Below are positions 1 through 7,941 of a stretch of DNA of 64,000 bases, one piece after another. Both the position numbers and the translations under genes were made by a program. The DNA is from Parapedobacter pyrenivorans_A (GTDB lineage Bacteria > Bacteroidota > Bacteroidia > Sphingobacteriales > Sphingobacteriaceae). The notes beneath the pieces are model-generated. The model ran no database searches. It saw only the letters and a list, made by a program, of their open reading frames with translations, and was not told the origin of the DNA. Numbering within the stretch: position 1 is the stretch's first letter; every line of letters starts with the position of its first letter. The DNA lies in the NCBI RefSeq assembly GCF_041925275.1, contig NZ_JBHEUZ010000001.1, positions 496,001 through 560,000 of the forward strand, given 5' to 3'.

Positions 1-1
1 C

Positions 2-289
2 GAGTTGCTGGAACCCAGCAGGCTGCTCCAGCTAAGGACCAATGACATCAATAAGCTGTATGCGTCTGATATCCACATCGCCAACTGGGGTCGCCGATTA
101 GCCGAACTCGAGTTGATCAAGACCGAAGAGCGCTTAATGTCCAAGCTTTTCAATACGGCATCGGAACGTTACCGCGAGCTTATACAAACACAACCACAAT
201 TGCTCCAACGTGTACAACTAGGCCACATTGCGTCGTACCTTGGCATTAGCCAGGTAACCCTAAGCCGCATCCGCGCGGAAGTCAGGTAG
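2..289 (+). CDS. Crp/Fnr-family transcriptional regulator, C-terminal part
   Basis: The reading frame is open from the first bases of the window, so the gene starts upstream and only about 95 C-terminal residues are visible. They read like the dimer helix and DNA-binding part of Bacteroidota Crp/Fnr regulators: the phrase AELELIKTEERLMSKL, then LIQTQPQLLQRVQLGHIASYLGISQVTLSRIR, a helix-turn-helix whose recognition helix (SQVTLSRIR) is typical of the group. The N-terminal cyclic-nucleotide-binding-like barrel would lie outside the window. The SMR exporter gene begins 80 bases downstream on the same strand and may be its target or simply a neighbour. The family assignment is good; ligand and targets are unknown. 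Confidence 0.85.
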   Translation, partial: ELLEPSRLLQLRTNDINKLYASDIHIANWGRRLAELELIKTEERLMSKLFNTASERYRELIQTQPQLLQRVQLGHIASYLGISQVTLSRIRAEVR

Positions 290-369
290 TTTTTATCATT
301 TGTAAAAAAGATAGTCCCATTAAATACGGATATTTGCACCATTGATATTATAACAAGGAGCGGAATAAT

Positions 370-699
370 ATGAATTGGGTTATTTTAATCATCGCCGGTC
401 TCTTTGAGGTTGGCTTTACCACAAGCTTGGGCAAAGCAAAAGAAACCACGGGCATGACCTCATACCTATGGTACGGTAGTTTTGCGGTGTGTTTAACGGT
501 AAGCATGATCTTGCTGATTAAGGCTACGCAAACGCTGCCGTTGGGAACCGCCTATGCCGTATGGACCGGCATCGGAGCGGTAGGGACCGTGTTGATGGGC
601 ATTATTTTCTTCAATGAGCCCGCTACCCTATGGCGATTGGTCTTCATCACCACGCTTATCGGTTCCATCATCGGCCTCAAGGTTGTCGCAACCCATTGA
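370..699 (+). CDS. SMR-family small multidrug/guanidinium exporter
   Basis: A 109-residue inner-membrane protein with four predicted transmembrane segments, the normal length for small multidrug resistance transporters, which work as dual-topology dimers driven by proton exchange. The family glutamate lies in the first helix (AGLFEVGF, about residue 13), and the motif LPLGTAYAVWTGIGAVGT (about residues 57-74) is the family signature. The pattern is closer to the SugE/Gdx guanidinium exporter branch than to EmrE, but substrate cannot be settled from sequence. A clear ribosome binding site (AAGGAG) stands 11 bases before the ATG. No guanidine riboswitch was recognised in the short upstream gap. 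Confidence 0.9.
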   Translation: MNWVILIIAGLFEVGFTTSLGKAKETTGMTSYLWYGSFAVCLTVSMILLIKATQTLPLGTAYAVWTGIGAVGTVLMGIIFFNEPATLWRLVFITTLIGSIIGLKVVATH

Positions 700-742
700 G
701 GAACGTCGTTCAATTTACCGACCGTAACACCATAAAAAAACG

Positions 743-750
743 TACTTTTG
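743..750 (+). promoter_or_regulatory. Bacteroidota -7 promoter element upstream of prfA
   Basis: The octamer TACTTTTG matches the Bacteroidota sigma-ABfr -7 consensus TAnnTTTG. It lies 66 bases before the prfA start codon, so transcription would begin near 756. No perfect TTTG -33 element was seen. Confidence 0.55.
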
Positions 751-815
751 CCCTCAGTTTACTGACTTGTGTTGCTGCGCGAAAAACAGATCGGCAAAAT
801 CACAGATAGATTGTT

Positions 816-1889
816 ATGTTAGAGAAATTAAAAGCCATAAAAGATCGTTGGGAAGAGGTAGAAGGTGAATTGAGCAGTCCCGAAGCGATCAATGACATGA
901 AGCGTTACGCCCAGCTCAACAGAGAATACAAAGAGCTGGGTAAAATCGTGGAACAGTACCATATTTACAAGAATATGGTGAGCAATATAGACACCAACAA
1001 GGGGATTCTAGCCAACGAAAAAGACCAGGAGCTGCGCGAGATGGCCAAAGAAGAGCTGGATATCCTATTGGAACAGAAGGAAGCCAAGGAAGAAGAAATA
1101 CGCCTGATGCTCATTCCTAAGGACCCGGAAGACTCCAAGAATGCCATCCTCGAAATACGTGGCGGCACCGGCGGTGATGAAGCCGCTCTTTTTGCAGGCG
1201 ACCTGTACCGGATGTACAGCCGCTTCTTCGAAGAGAAAGGCTGGCGTGCCGAAGTGATGGATGTAACGGAAGGTACTGCGGGCGGTTATAAGGAGGTCAT
1301 CCTGAAGGTAACCGGAGAAGATGTCTACGGCCAGCTGAAGTACGAATCGGGTGTGCACCGGGTACAGCGCGTTCCTGACACCGAAACCCAAGGCAGGGTA
1401 CACACATCGGCAGCATCCGTAGCCGTGCTGCCCGAGGCGGAAGAAGTAGACGTGGAAATAAATCCCGGTGATATCGAGATGCAAACGTCCCGCTCTGGCG
1501 GGGCCGGTGGTCAGAACGTAAACAAAGTGGAAACCAAGGTACAACTCACCCATAAGCCGACCGGCATCGTGGTGGTATGCCAAGTAGAACGCTCCCAACT
1601 GGCCAACCGCGAGTTGGCCATGGAGATGCTGCGATCCAAGCTTTACGAGTTGGAAGTACAGAAAAAACACGGCGATATCGCCGCAAAACGGAAAACTATG
1701 GTCTCCACGGGCGACCGATCGGCCAAAATACGGACGTACAATTACCCGCAGGGCCGCGTTACCGAGCACCGCATCGGGCTTACCATGTACAACCTGCCAG
1801 CGGTGATGGATGGTGATATTCAAGAGATTATCGATGCCCTCCAGTTTGCCGAAAACGCAGAGAAAATGAAAGAGGGTGCAACCGCATAA
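816..1889 (+). CDS. prfA: Peptide chain release factor 1 (RF1)
   Basis: This cytoplasmic 357-residue protein recognises UAA and UAG in the ribosomal A site and triggers peptide release. The universal GGQ motif is at residues 231-233 within GGAGGQNVNKVE. The stop-codon-reading tripeptide is at residues 187-189, in the context HRVQRVPDTETQGRVHTSA; it reads Pro-Asp-Thr here, where E. coli RF1 has Pro-Ala-Thr. Only the outer residues are strictly conserved. Length and domain order are normal for RF1. The gene appears to have its own promoter and precedes the tRNA-Asp locus. The partner methyltransferase prmC is not adjacent. Confidence 0.97.
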   Translation: MLEKLKAIKDRWEEVEGELSSPEAINDMKRYAQLNREYKELGKIVEQYHIYKNMVSNIDTNKGILANEKDQELREMAKEELDILLEQKEAKEEEIRLMLIPKDPEDSKNAILEIRGGTGGDEAALFAGDLYRMYSRFFEEKGWRAEVMDVTEGTAGGYKEVILKVTGEDVYGQLKYESGVHRVQRVPDTETQGRVHTSAASVAVLPEAEEVDVEINPGDIEMQTSRSGGAGGQNVNKVETKVQLTHKPTGIVVVCQVERSQLANRELAMEMLRSKLYELEVQKKHGDIAAKRKTMVSTGDRSAKIRTYNYPQGRVTEHRIGLTMYNLPAVMDGDIQEIIDALQFAENAEKMKEGATA

Positions 1890-1906
1890 TTATTTTAAAA
1901 TTTTTG

Positions 1907-1936
1907 TTTGCAAATAGAGAAAACACGCTATATTTG
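1907..1936 (+). promoter_or_regulatory. Promoter of the tRNA-Asp locus
   Basis: A TTTG -33 element (1907-1910) and a perfect TAnnTTTG -7 element (TATATTTG, 1929-1936) have the spacing usual for Bacteroidota promoters. Transcription should start near 1942, just before the degenerate tRNA-like copy, so both it and the intact tRNA-Asp would lie on one transcript. Confidence 0.7.
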
Positions 1937-1955
1937 CATTCCCGAAAGGGAAACA

Positions 1956-2045
1956 GGTTCGGTCTTATTTCAAACGAGCCAACTAGTTAGAATACATGCC
2001 TGTCATCTCGCTTTAGGCGAGACGGGTTCGAGTCCCGTCCGGACT
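1956..2045 (+). pseudogene. Degenerate tRNA-Asp-like sequence
   Basis: This 90-nt stretch keeps the 5' acceptor strand (GGTTCGG, 1956-1962), the 3' acceptor strand (CCGGACT, 2039-2045) and an intact T-arm of the tRNA-Asp that follows 121 bases later. A 19-nt block through the D-arm and the anticodon GTC is also identical. The D-arm start is replaced by unrelated sequence, and the 3' half of the anticodon arm is replaced by a hairpin (TCTCGC/GCGAGA). It cannot form a standard cloverleaf with the Asp anticodon. It is probably a decayed or rearranged duplicate, though its pairing acceptor ends and promoter mean a processed RNA is possible. Confidence 0.6.
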
Positions 2046-2076
2046 TTAAACGGATACTTTGAAATAATGAAAATCT

Positions 2077-2153
2077 GGTTCGGTAGTTCAGCTGGTTAGA
2101 ATACATGCCTGTCACGCATGGGGTCGCGGGTTCGAGTCCCGTCCGGACCGCCA
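2077..2153 (+). tRNA. tRNA-Asp (GTC)
   Basis: A complete cloverleaf: acceptor GGTTCGG (2077-2083) pairs with CCGGACC (2143-2149), the anticodon arm is CATGC-CTGTCAC-GCATG with GTC at 2111-2113, and the T-arm is CGGG-TTCGAGT-CCCG. The discriminator G is at 2150 and CCA is genomically encoded at 2151-2153. It is transcribed from the promoter at 1907-1936 and followed by a terminator. Confidence 0.95.
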
Positions 2154-2162
2154 GTTTTAAAG

Positions 2163-2191
2163 AAAAAGGGTACTCATCGGTACCCTTTTTT
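2163..2191. terminator. Bidirectional intrinsic terminator after tRNA-Asp
   Basis: The hairpin GGGTAC / GTACCC is flanked by an A run and a T6 run, so it can stop both the tRNA transcript and the convergent OmpA-family gene that ends 30 bases away. Confidence 0.85.
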
Positions 2192-2220
2192 CGTTTATGC
2201 CCCATTCGCCTGATTAGGCA

Positions 2221-3480
2221 CTATAGCCGTAGAAACTCAACCCTTCTGTTTTTGGCTTTGCCTGCCGGACTGTCGTTTGCCGCTACGGGCTTACCTTCGC
2301 CCATGCCGTCAGTTTGCATCCGCGAACCAACCACGGGAAAGTTCTCGGTGATGTATAATTTTACAGAAGCTGCCCTGTCCTGTGATAATTTCAGGTTATC
2401 TGCGTCGCCGCCATCGCTATCCGTATGCCCTATAATCTTAATTTTCAAAGAAGGGTTAGCTACCAATGCATCGCCTATCTGTTTCAGAATATCAAAAGAT
2501 GCCGGCTTGATCACATCCCTGCCTACATCAAACAAAATATCATTGGTCACGGCCTTCCCGTCGTCCATCAACTGCTTTACCAAAAGGCTGCGCGCATCCA
2601 CATCGCCCGAAGCTATGCGGATATTGCCAATATACATCCCCACTTCTGAAGCAGGAACCAGCTCTCCATTTTGGAAGTACACGTTGTTTCGCATATTGGG
2701 GGTCACTATGCGGGGGAGGTCCACGATTTTTGTTTGGTCGAGATATACGCGGATCCTTGTTTTGTTGCAGGCTATGCTAACCCTCAGCACCCGGTTGCTG
2801 TATCTGGTAAGTGGAAAATCATTTTTGTTCCCTAAGGGTGGGAAATTTATCCCGTACTCTACCGCTTTACTATTTGCAGCATTGTATCCATCTATCTTGG
2901 TGTAGAATTTTTCTTTGTAGTAAATGTCCTCCCTTACGATATCCCGCACTTCCGTAAGTCCGAAAAACAGTTGAGGAATCCGCCTTTCACCCTCCTCCTT
3001 TAAAAACAGATCAAATTCAATGGTGCAGTTTTCGGGAAGCGTGCCATCCATTACCGGGTTTACATAGGTATTGTGCTTTATTTCCAACCACCGGCCCGGT
3101 ACGCCATCCAATTCTACCACACGCCCGCTACCGGTGCTGTTCCATTTTGCCGGGAAATCCATCAGTTCATCTTGGCTGAAATCGTCAGCAAAAATGGTGT
3201 TGTTGCCGGGTATAAAGTCAGAAAAACCGGCAGTTTGAGCATTGCGGGGCCCCATCTCCTGCTCATTGCCCTCCTTCTTTTTCTGTTTATCTTTCTTTTT
3301 AAACAGCCCACCAATGCCTTCTTCAATTTTATCCAATCCTTTGTTAATCCCCTGATCCACCCGGCCGTTTACCCGGTCTTCGGCCGCCCGTTTGGCTTTC
3401 TCTTTGGGATCCAAGACCTGTGCTTCTGCTGGTAGCTGGCAGAGAAAAATGAATGCGAGAACAACTACTATCTTTTCCAT
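2221..3480 (-). CDS. OmpA-family cell-envelope protein
   Basis: A 419-residue exported protein. A signal peptide (MEKIVVVLAFIFLCQLPAEA) is followed by a lysine-rich linker with a KKKDKQKKKEG patch, then a long region (about 90-300) that resembles a jelly-roll or lectin-like fold (DFSQDELMDFPAKWNSTGSG). The C-terminal OmpA domain (about 310-419) carries the peptidoglycan-binding motif IIGHTDSDGGDADNLKLSQDRA and ends NRRVEFLRL. Such proteins tether the outer membrane to peptidoglycan. This architecture recurs in Bacteroidota, but its particular role is unknown. The gene stands alone, convergent with the tRNA and divergent from the PAS-LuxR gene. Confidence 0.88.
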   Translation of the reverse strand: MEKIVVVLAFIFLCQLPAEAQVLDPKEKAKRAAEDRVNGRVDQGINKGLDKIEEGIGGLFKKKDKQKKKEGNEQEMGPRNAQTAGFSDFIPGNNTIFADDFSQDELMDFPAKWNSTGSGRVVELDGVPGRWLEIKHNTYVNPVMDGTLPENCTIEFDLFLKEEGERRIPQLFFGLTEVRDIVREDIYYKEKFYTKIDGYNAANSKAVEYGINFPPLGNKNDFPLTRYSNRVLRVSIACNKTRIRVYLDQTKIVDLPRIVTPNMRNNVYFQNGELVPASEVGMYIGNIRIASGDVDARSLLVKQLMDDGKAVTNDILFDVGRDVIKPASFDILKQIGDALVANPSLKIKIIGHTDSDGGDADNLKLSQDRAASVKLYITENFPVVGSRMQTDGMGEGKPVAANDSPAGKAKNRRVEFLRL

Positions 3481-3714
3481 GTTTTAAAACGTTAATGACG
3501 ACAGTACACACCCAATAATCGTTTCATCGTTTGAGTTAGCGTAAATACCAAACTAAATTATGTACTCTGTACTCGTTAAAAAATACCCATTTATGGTTAC
3601 AAAAAATGTATCGCAGGCGTTATACATTCCCGCATTTTGTCGTAACTTTATTTTACGGTAACGGAGCACCACCCATTACCCCTACTGCACGTTAGAAGCA
3701 TAATAGTCAACACC

Positions 3715-3993
3715 ATGGAATTGCGTTCCTTTAAAAACGAGATGGCCGGTCTGTTAAAAAAGTTCGACAGCCCGCATGCACCGGACGCATGGATATTGGA
3801 GGCGGATGCATTCAAAAAGCTAACCGATTTCTTTCTTGCCGGCGAGTCGTTTTACTTCACCATGAACCATCATACGATGGACTTCGAATTTGTAAGCAAG
3901 GAGGTGCGTAGTGTGTTGGGCTACGAACCTGACGAGTTTACCATCCCTTTTGCCATTAGCATCATACACCCGGAGGACCGGCCTTTTTTTTGA
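3715..3993 (+). CDS. PAS-LuxR regulator, N-terminal part (frame broken)
   Basis: These 92 residues are the start of a PAS-type sensor fold (MNHHTMDFEFVSKEVRSVLGYEPDEFTI, ending IIHPEDRPFF). The frame stops at TGA (3991-3993), directly after a run of eight T residues (3984-3991). The rest of the PAS domain and a LuxR-type HTH continue in the -1 frame. One added T, or a -1 slip on the run, gives HPEDRPFFLRIGETLYNF, a smooth PAS sequence. So this and the next entry are one gene, either disrupted by a one-base deletion, misread, or expressed by slippage. Confidence 0.75.
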   Translation: MELRSFKNEMAGLLKKFDSPHAPDAWILEADAFKKLTDFFLAGESFYFTMNHHTMDFEFVSKEVRSVLGYEPDEFTIPFAISIIHPEDRPFF

Positions 3994-4484
3994 GGATTGG
4001 GGAAACGCTATACAATTTCATCGCTGAAATGACCTTTGAGAAATTCCTGGATTTCAAAATGAGGTATGACATCCGGTACCAGAAAAAGGATGGAAGTTAC
4101 TGCCGGATTTTGTACCAGGCCATCATTATAGAGCACGACGGCCTTGGACGCATTTTAAGGACCTTCGGCACCTATACCGACATCAACTACCTGAAAGAGG
4201 GTGGTGCGCCCACACTTTCCTTTATCGGGATGAACGGGATGCCGTCCTACATCGATGTACCACTGAAAAACAGAAACCTGCTGCCTAAAAAGGACAATAT
4301 CACATACAGAGAACGCCAAGTGTTGAAATTGCTTGCGGAAGGCATGTTGAGCAAAGAAATCGCTTCGACACTGGGCATCAGCAAAGAAACGGTCGATCGG
4401 CACCGAAAAAACATGTTGCATAAGAAAGGGCTTGCCAATACCAGCGAACTGGTAGGCAAAGCCATACGCCAAGGATGGATTTGA
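3990..4484 (+). CDS. PAS-LuxR regulator, C-terminal part with HTH
   Basis: The second half of the split gene. It completes the PAS domain (DIRYQKKDGSYCRILYQAIIIE...TYTDI, about residues 25-75) and ends in a LuxR/GerE-type helix-turn-helix (ITYRERQVLKLLAEGMLSKEIASTLGISKETVDRHRKNML). The only start at the junction is a TTG inside the T-run, so it has no convincing initiation signal of its own; internal ATGs exist but would cut the PAS domain. The intact product would be about 256 residues, a cytoplasmic sensor-regulator like those common in Sphingobacteriaceae. The convergent response regulator gene ends 16 bases downstream. Confidence 0.75.
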   Translation: MRIGETLYNFIAEMTFEKFLDFKMRYDIRYQKKDGSYCRILYQAIIIEHDGLGRILRTFGTYTDINYLKEGGAPTLSFIGMNGMPSYIDVPLKNRNLLPKKDNITYRERQVLKLLAEGMLSKEIASTLGISKETVDRHRKNMLHKKGLANTSELVGKAIRQGWI

Positions 4485-4500
4485 AGGGAGGAGTTTTGCC

Positions 4501-5127
4501 TTATATATACTTCATCTCCATCGCGTCGTGGATGAGTGCAGCCACATTGGTTGCCTTGAACTTTTGAAGGAGGTTGCGTCTGTGGCTCTCCACCGTGAGC
4601 GGGCTAATGAAAATTTTCTCACCGATTTCTGCGGAGCTCAACCCCTGCGCCAGCCAATGCAGCACCTCCTTTTCGCGGCGCGTAATCACCGGGAAGTCTC
4701 CCGATCTTACACTATCTATGATCTCCCGTACGTTCTTGCTAAGCCCTGTCCCACCCGATACTACCTGGTGGATGGCATCCACCACTTCGTCCCTGTCAGC
4801 ATTTTTCAGGAGATACCCCGATGCCCCGGCCTGTAGCATGCGCTGGATAATGCTATGTTCATTGATATTGCTGATAGCGATTACCCTGCACGCCGGGTTT
4901 CGCCGTTGTATTTCCGAACAGGCATCGATCCCGTTTTTTCCGGGCATATTGATATCCAGCAGCACAATATCCACCGCTTCCTGCCCGATGTAGGCCAACC
5001 CGGCATCTGCATCCGTAAAGGTTCCCACCAGCCGGATTCCCGGAATACCTTGCAACATGAATGAAAACCCCTGCAGCACTACCGGGTGATCGTCAATAAC
5101 GATGATATCCAACACCTTACTATCCAT
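4501..5127 (-). CDS. NarL/FixJ-type response regulator
   Basis: A cytoplasmic response regulator of about 208 residues. The receiver domain has the acidic pair in IIVIDDHPVV and the phospho-accepting aspartate in VDIVLLDINMPG (about residue 58), followed by the conserved lysine in GYLLKNADRDE. A LuxR-type HTH (ITRREKEVLHWLAQGLSSAEIGEKIFISPLTVESHRRNLLQKF) forms the C-terminus. I place the start at the ATG at 5127, one base after the stop of the kinase gene; a longer reading would need a TTG inside that gene. It is surely the partner of the upstream histidine kinase. Targets are unknown. Confidence 0.93.
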   Translation of the reverse strand: MDSKVLDIIVIDDHPVVLQGFSFMLQGIPGIRLVGTFTDADAGLAYIGQEAVDIVLLDINMPGKNGIDACSEIQRRNPACRVIAISNINEHSIIQRMLQAGASGYLLKNADRDEVVDAIHQVVSGGTGLSKNVREIIDSVRSGDFPVITRREKEVLHWLAQGLSSAEIGEKIFISPLTVESHRRNLLQKFKATNVAALIHDAMEMKYI

Positions 5128-5128
5128 A

Positions 5129-7126
5129 TTAAATCGGTATTTCAATGTTTACGGTGGTTCCCCTGCCGGGATGGCTATCCATCTCCACCGTGCCGTACAG
5201 CAACGCCACTCTATTTTCCACATTCTTCAGCCCCAACCCCTTCTTGCCCGCTTCCTGCAGACCAAATCCGCAGCCGTCATCTTCAACGGTCAGCGAAAGG
5301 GAATGTTCATTTTCACTGCACTGTACGATAATTTGGTCGGCATCCGCGTGTTTAATGGCGTTATTGAGCAGTTCCTGCACAATCCGGTACACACCGATAA
5401 GGATGGGCTGTGGGTAAGTGCTACGCAAGTAGAACCCATGGAATTTGACCGACGTGGTTGGGGTATCCATGTATTCGCATAAATCAGCCAACGCCGGGGT
5501 CAATCCCATATACAGCAGTGACTCGGGCATCAAGTTCCGGGCCACCCGCCGTAGTTCGTCTACCGAACGGTCCAGCTCGAGCATCACCGCTTGCATCTCC
5601 TGGCTTGTTACCGACGCCTGCCCGCCCCCTTTTGTGGCCACGGCCGAGAGGCGCAACTTCACGCCCGCCAACAAACCGCCGAGGCCATCATGGAGGTCGC
5701 GCGAAATCCGGCTTCTCTCCTCCTCCTGCCCTTGGAGGATGGAGTCGAATTGCCGGAGCTGCTCCTGCTGTTTAAGGTTGCGCAGTTCTTCCACGTGCAG
5801 CCTTTCCTGTTGGCCCAGCGCCCGGCGGTTGCCGCTTGCCAGCTTCCAAGAAAAATAAGCGATGGTCAGCGCAATGGTCAGGCTTGCCACGAGTAGCATG
5901 ATCCACAGCCGGTTTCTGTCGATTGCCGATTGCTGCCTGCGGTTGGCATCCTGCAATTTCAGGATTTCATTTTCCTGTTCTACCGACTGGAATTTCTTTT
6001 CAAGATCGAGTATTTTCAACGCTGTTTCGCTCTCCTGCAATGAATCGGTCGCCAACGCGTAGTCTCTCATCCGCTCAAATGCTGCCTTATAATTACCAAG
6101 GTGATATTCGGTATAAGCCATTTCGCGGGTATGCAACAGTTGGTTATGTGCGATGGTGTTGAGCCCGTGGGTATTCGCGATGTTTAAATACTTCTTGGCA
6201 TTCACATAGTCCTTCCAATCCCTGTAAGTGGCATATATTTCAAAATAAAGATCGCGTTGCGAGTGATCGTCCAACAGATCTTCTGCGATCGCTATCCCGC
6301 GGTAGAAATTGGCCAATGCCCCGTCCTTGTCTTTTATCTTCCGGAGGTACACACCGGCTGTGCGGTAGTAATAGGGTGCATACGTCGAATGGGGTACGGC
6401 CCTCAATTGTATTTCTGCGCTATCCAGATAAATTTTAGCCTGGTTTATATCGCCGATATTCATCTCATTTTTTGCGGCGTTCACAAATACCGTCAGCTTA
6501 TTTTCATATGCCTGCGCAAATTTCGAGAGCGTATGCATGGCCTGTCTATAATAAGGAGATGCCGATTCAAAGTCATGCAGGTTGGCAAGTATCAGTCCGA
6601 TATTCTGGAGATGCTGGCTTACCGCACTACTATCGCCTGCCATACGGGAAAGAGGGAGTGCCTTATCGATGATAACGTCCAAGTATTGTGCGGCACTATC
6701 CTGCGCCTGTAGCAATGTGCCGTAATTGTTCCACGCACGGGCCTGGTATACATAGGCTTGCCGAAACGAATACCTGTTCAGTAAGTGTGCAGCCTGCAGG
6801 TAGTAGTGCTTGGCCTGCTCCATATCATGGGCATAGATCACATTTGCCCGGTGGTGCCATAGCAAACCCCGGTAATAATCGGTAGGATTCGTGCCCATCA
6901 CTTTCTCCGCCTCCTCGATGTAACCGAACGCCTGGGACGTATCGCGGTCGCTCCAATAGAAACTTAGCTCGAGCAAGCGCTCTATTCTCACGCTGTCATT
7001 CGGCGACCGCTCCATGAGTTGCTTCAAGCTATCCGCGTAAGCACTCCTACCTGTGTATTCGCCTTGCTGGGCCATTGCCTGTACAAACCAGGCCCCCGCG
7101 GTCAAAAAAACAATAAACCGTTTCAT
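5129..7126 (-). CDS. TPR-containing sensor histidine kinase (HisKA_3 type)
   Basis: A 665-residue sensor kinase. A signal peptide (FIVFLTAGAWFVQAMAQ) leads a periplasmic region of TPR-like helical repeats (about 30-370), then a coiled-coil stretch, one transmembrane helix (LWIMLLVASLTIALTIAYF), a second coiled coil and a HisKA_3 dimerisation domain with phospho-accepting His479 in SRISRDLHDGLGG. The HATPase domain shows the N-box (ELLNNAIKHA) and G-boxes (DDGCGFG, GLGLKNVENRV). It should phosphorylate the response regulator whose gene starts one base after its stop. TPR-type input domains are typical of Bacteroidota; the signal sensed is unknown. Confidence 0.93.
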   Translation of the reverse strand: MKRFIVFLTAGAWFVQAMAQQGEYTGRSAYADSLKQLMERSPNDSVRIERLLELSFYWSDRDTSQAFGYIEEAEKVMGTNPTDYYRGLLWHHRANVIYAHDMEQAKHYYLQAAHLLNRYSFRQAYVYQARAWNNYGTLLQAQDSAAQYLDVIIDKALPLSRMAGDSSAVSQHLQNIGLILANLHDFESASPYYRQAMHTLSKFAQAYENKLTVFVNAAKNEMNIGDINQAKIYLDSAEIQLRAVPHSTYAPYYYRTAGVYLRKIKDKDGALANFYRGIAIAEDLLDDHSQRDLYFEIYATYRDWKDYVNAKKYLNIANTHGLNTIAHNQLLHTREMAYTEYHLGNYKAAFERMRDYALATDSLQESETALKILDLEKKFQSVEQENEILKLQDANRRQQSAIDRNRLWIMLLVASLTIALTIAYFSWKLASGNRRALGQQERLHVEELRNLKQQEQLRQFDSILQGQEEERSRISRDLHDGLGGLLAGVKLRLSAVATKGGGQASVTSQEMQAVMLELDRSVDELRRVARNLMPESLLYMGLTPALADLCEYMDTPTTSVKFHGFYLRSTYPQPILIGVYRIVQELLNNAIKHADADQIIVQCSENEHSLSLTVEDDGCGFGLQEAGKKGLGLKNVENRVALLYGTVEMDSHPGRGTTVNIEIPI

Positions 7127-7144
7127 ACACCATCTTCAACCTTC

Positions 7145-7152
7145 CAAAGGTA
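7145..7152 (-). promoter_or_regulatory. -7 promoter element of the TPR histidine kinase operon
   Basis: Read on the minus strand this is TACCTTTG, a perfect TAnnTTTG match, 18 bases before the kinase ATG. It should drive the kinase/response-regulator pair. Confidence 0.6.
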
Positions 7153-7312
7153 ATCGCATCCAACAGAAAAAGCAATCCACGAAAACACGTGTTTTCCAAT
7201 TGGTGAGACATCGCCCTACCTCCTAAAAATTGTTAAGTTTTTTAGCAAAATAATATGCATGTATTTGGGATATCTAAAATTATTTGTATTTTTACTAAAA
7301 ATATTAGAAATT

Positions 7313-7924
7313 ATGGATACAGTACATTTCCAGCCGTATGGCCTTTATCTGTACGAGTACCTGCTCATCATCGAGCCCAACGGTCTTGTCCAGAAACAAT
7401 TGCGGGCTTTCAAGCAGTATTTCATTAACAGCCATCGCTACTCAAATGCGATTGTTTCGAAAAGCCATCTTACATTGATACGGTTTATCCAATACGATAG
7501 CTACGAAAAGCACATTGTCAGGGAACTCCAACGGATTGCATCCACGGTCAACCCGTTTGAGGTGGAACTGGAGGGGTTCGGCAGTTTCGGGCACACCTTG
7601 TTCGTGGATGTCAAGTCCGCCGTCCCCATCCTCCAGCTGGTCGCTACGCATCGGCGCACCCTGCGGCCACTGGTAAACGGCGTGAAAGGACATACCGCAC
7701 GGTTCGTAACCAAACCCCATATCACGATTGCCAGGAAACTGACACCGCCGCAAAACGCAGCGATATGGCCTGTTTGGAACCGCACGGATTATAGCGGCCA
7801 ATTCCGCGCACGGAACATGACGCTGTTACGGCGGCGCGTGGGTACACACTCCTACGCTACCGTTCAGAAATTTGAGTTCTTGGGCATATCACCCGCCTTT
7901 ACGCAGGGAAAACTATTTGCCTGA
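7313..7924 (+). CDS. 2H phosphoesterase (LigT/2'-5' RNA ligase-like) family protein
   Basis: About 203 residues with the two H-x-T/S motifs that define the 2H phosphoesterase fold: SHLTLIRF (about residue 46) and KPHITIARKL (about residue 140). Family members act on 2'-5' or cyclic phosphodiester bonds in RNA or nucleotides; the cellular substrate of this branch is not known. I chose the ATG at 7313 (MDTVHFQPYGLYLYEY) because the 18 residues before it are hydrophobic AT-rich sequence without a ribosome binding site. It stands alone and converges on the ECF sigma factor gene, which ends 17 bases away. Confidence 0.75.
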   Translation: MDTVHFQPYGLYLYEYLLIIEPNGLVQKQLRAFKQYFINSHRYSNAIVSKSHLTLIRFIQYDSYEKHIVRELQRIASTVNPFEVELEGFGSFGHTLFVDVKSAVPILQLVATHRRTLRPLVNGVKGHTARFVTKPHITIARKLTPPQNAAIWPVWNRTDYSGQFRARNMTLLRRRVGTHSYATVQKFEFLGISPAFTQGKLFA

Positions 7925-7941
7925 AACCACACAAAGCACCG

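Noticed and set aside
370..699. Guanidine riboswitch upstream of the SMR exporter
   Set aside because: The 80-base gap shows no recognisable guanidine aptamer motif.
1065..1823. A 252-codon minus-strand open frame inside prfA
   Set aside because: Shadow of the prfA coding sequence, without domain or start signal.
1956..2045. An ochre-suppressor tRNA reading UAA
   Set aside because: The hairpin could be seen as an anticodon arm with UUA, but then no variable region is left and the D-arm does not fold; a degenerate tRNA is simpler.
2105..2905. A 266-codon plus-strand frame from the tRNA into the OmpA-family gene
   Set aside because: It starts within tRNA-Asp, crosses a strong terminator and lies antisense to a clear OmpA gene.
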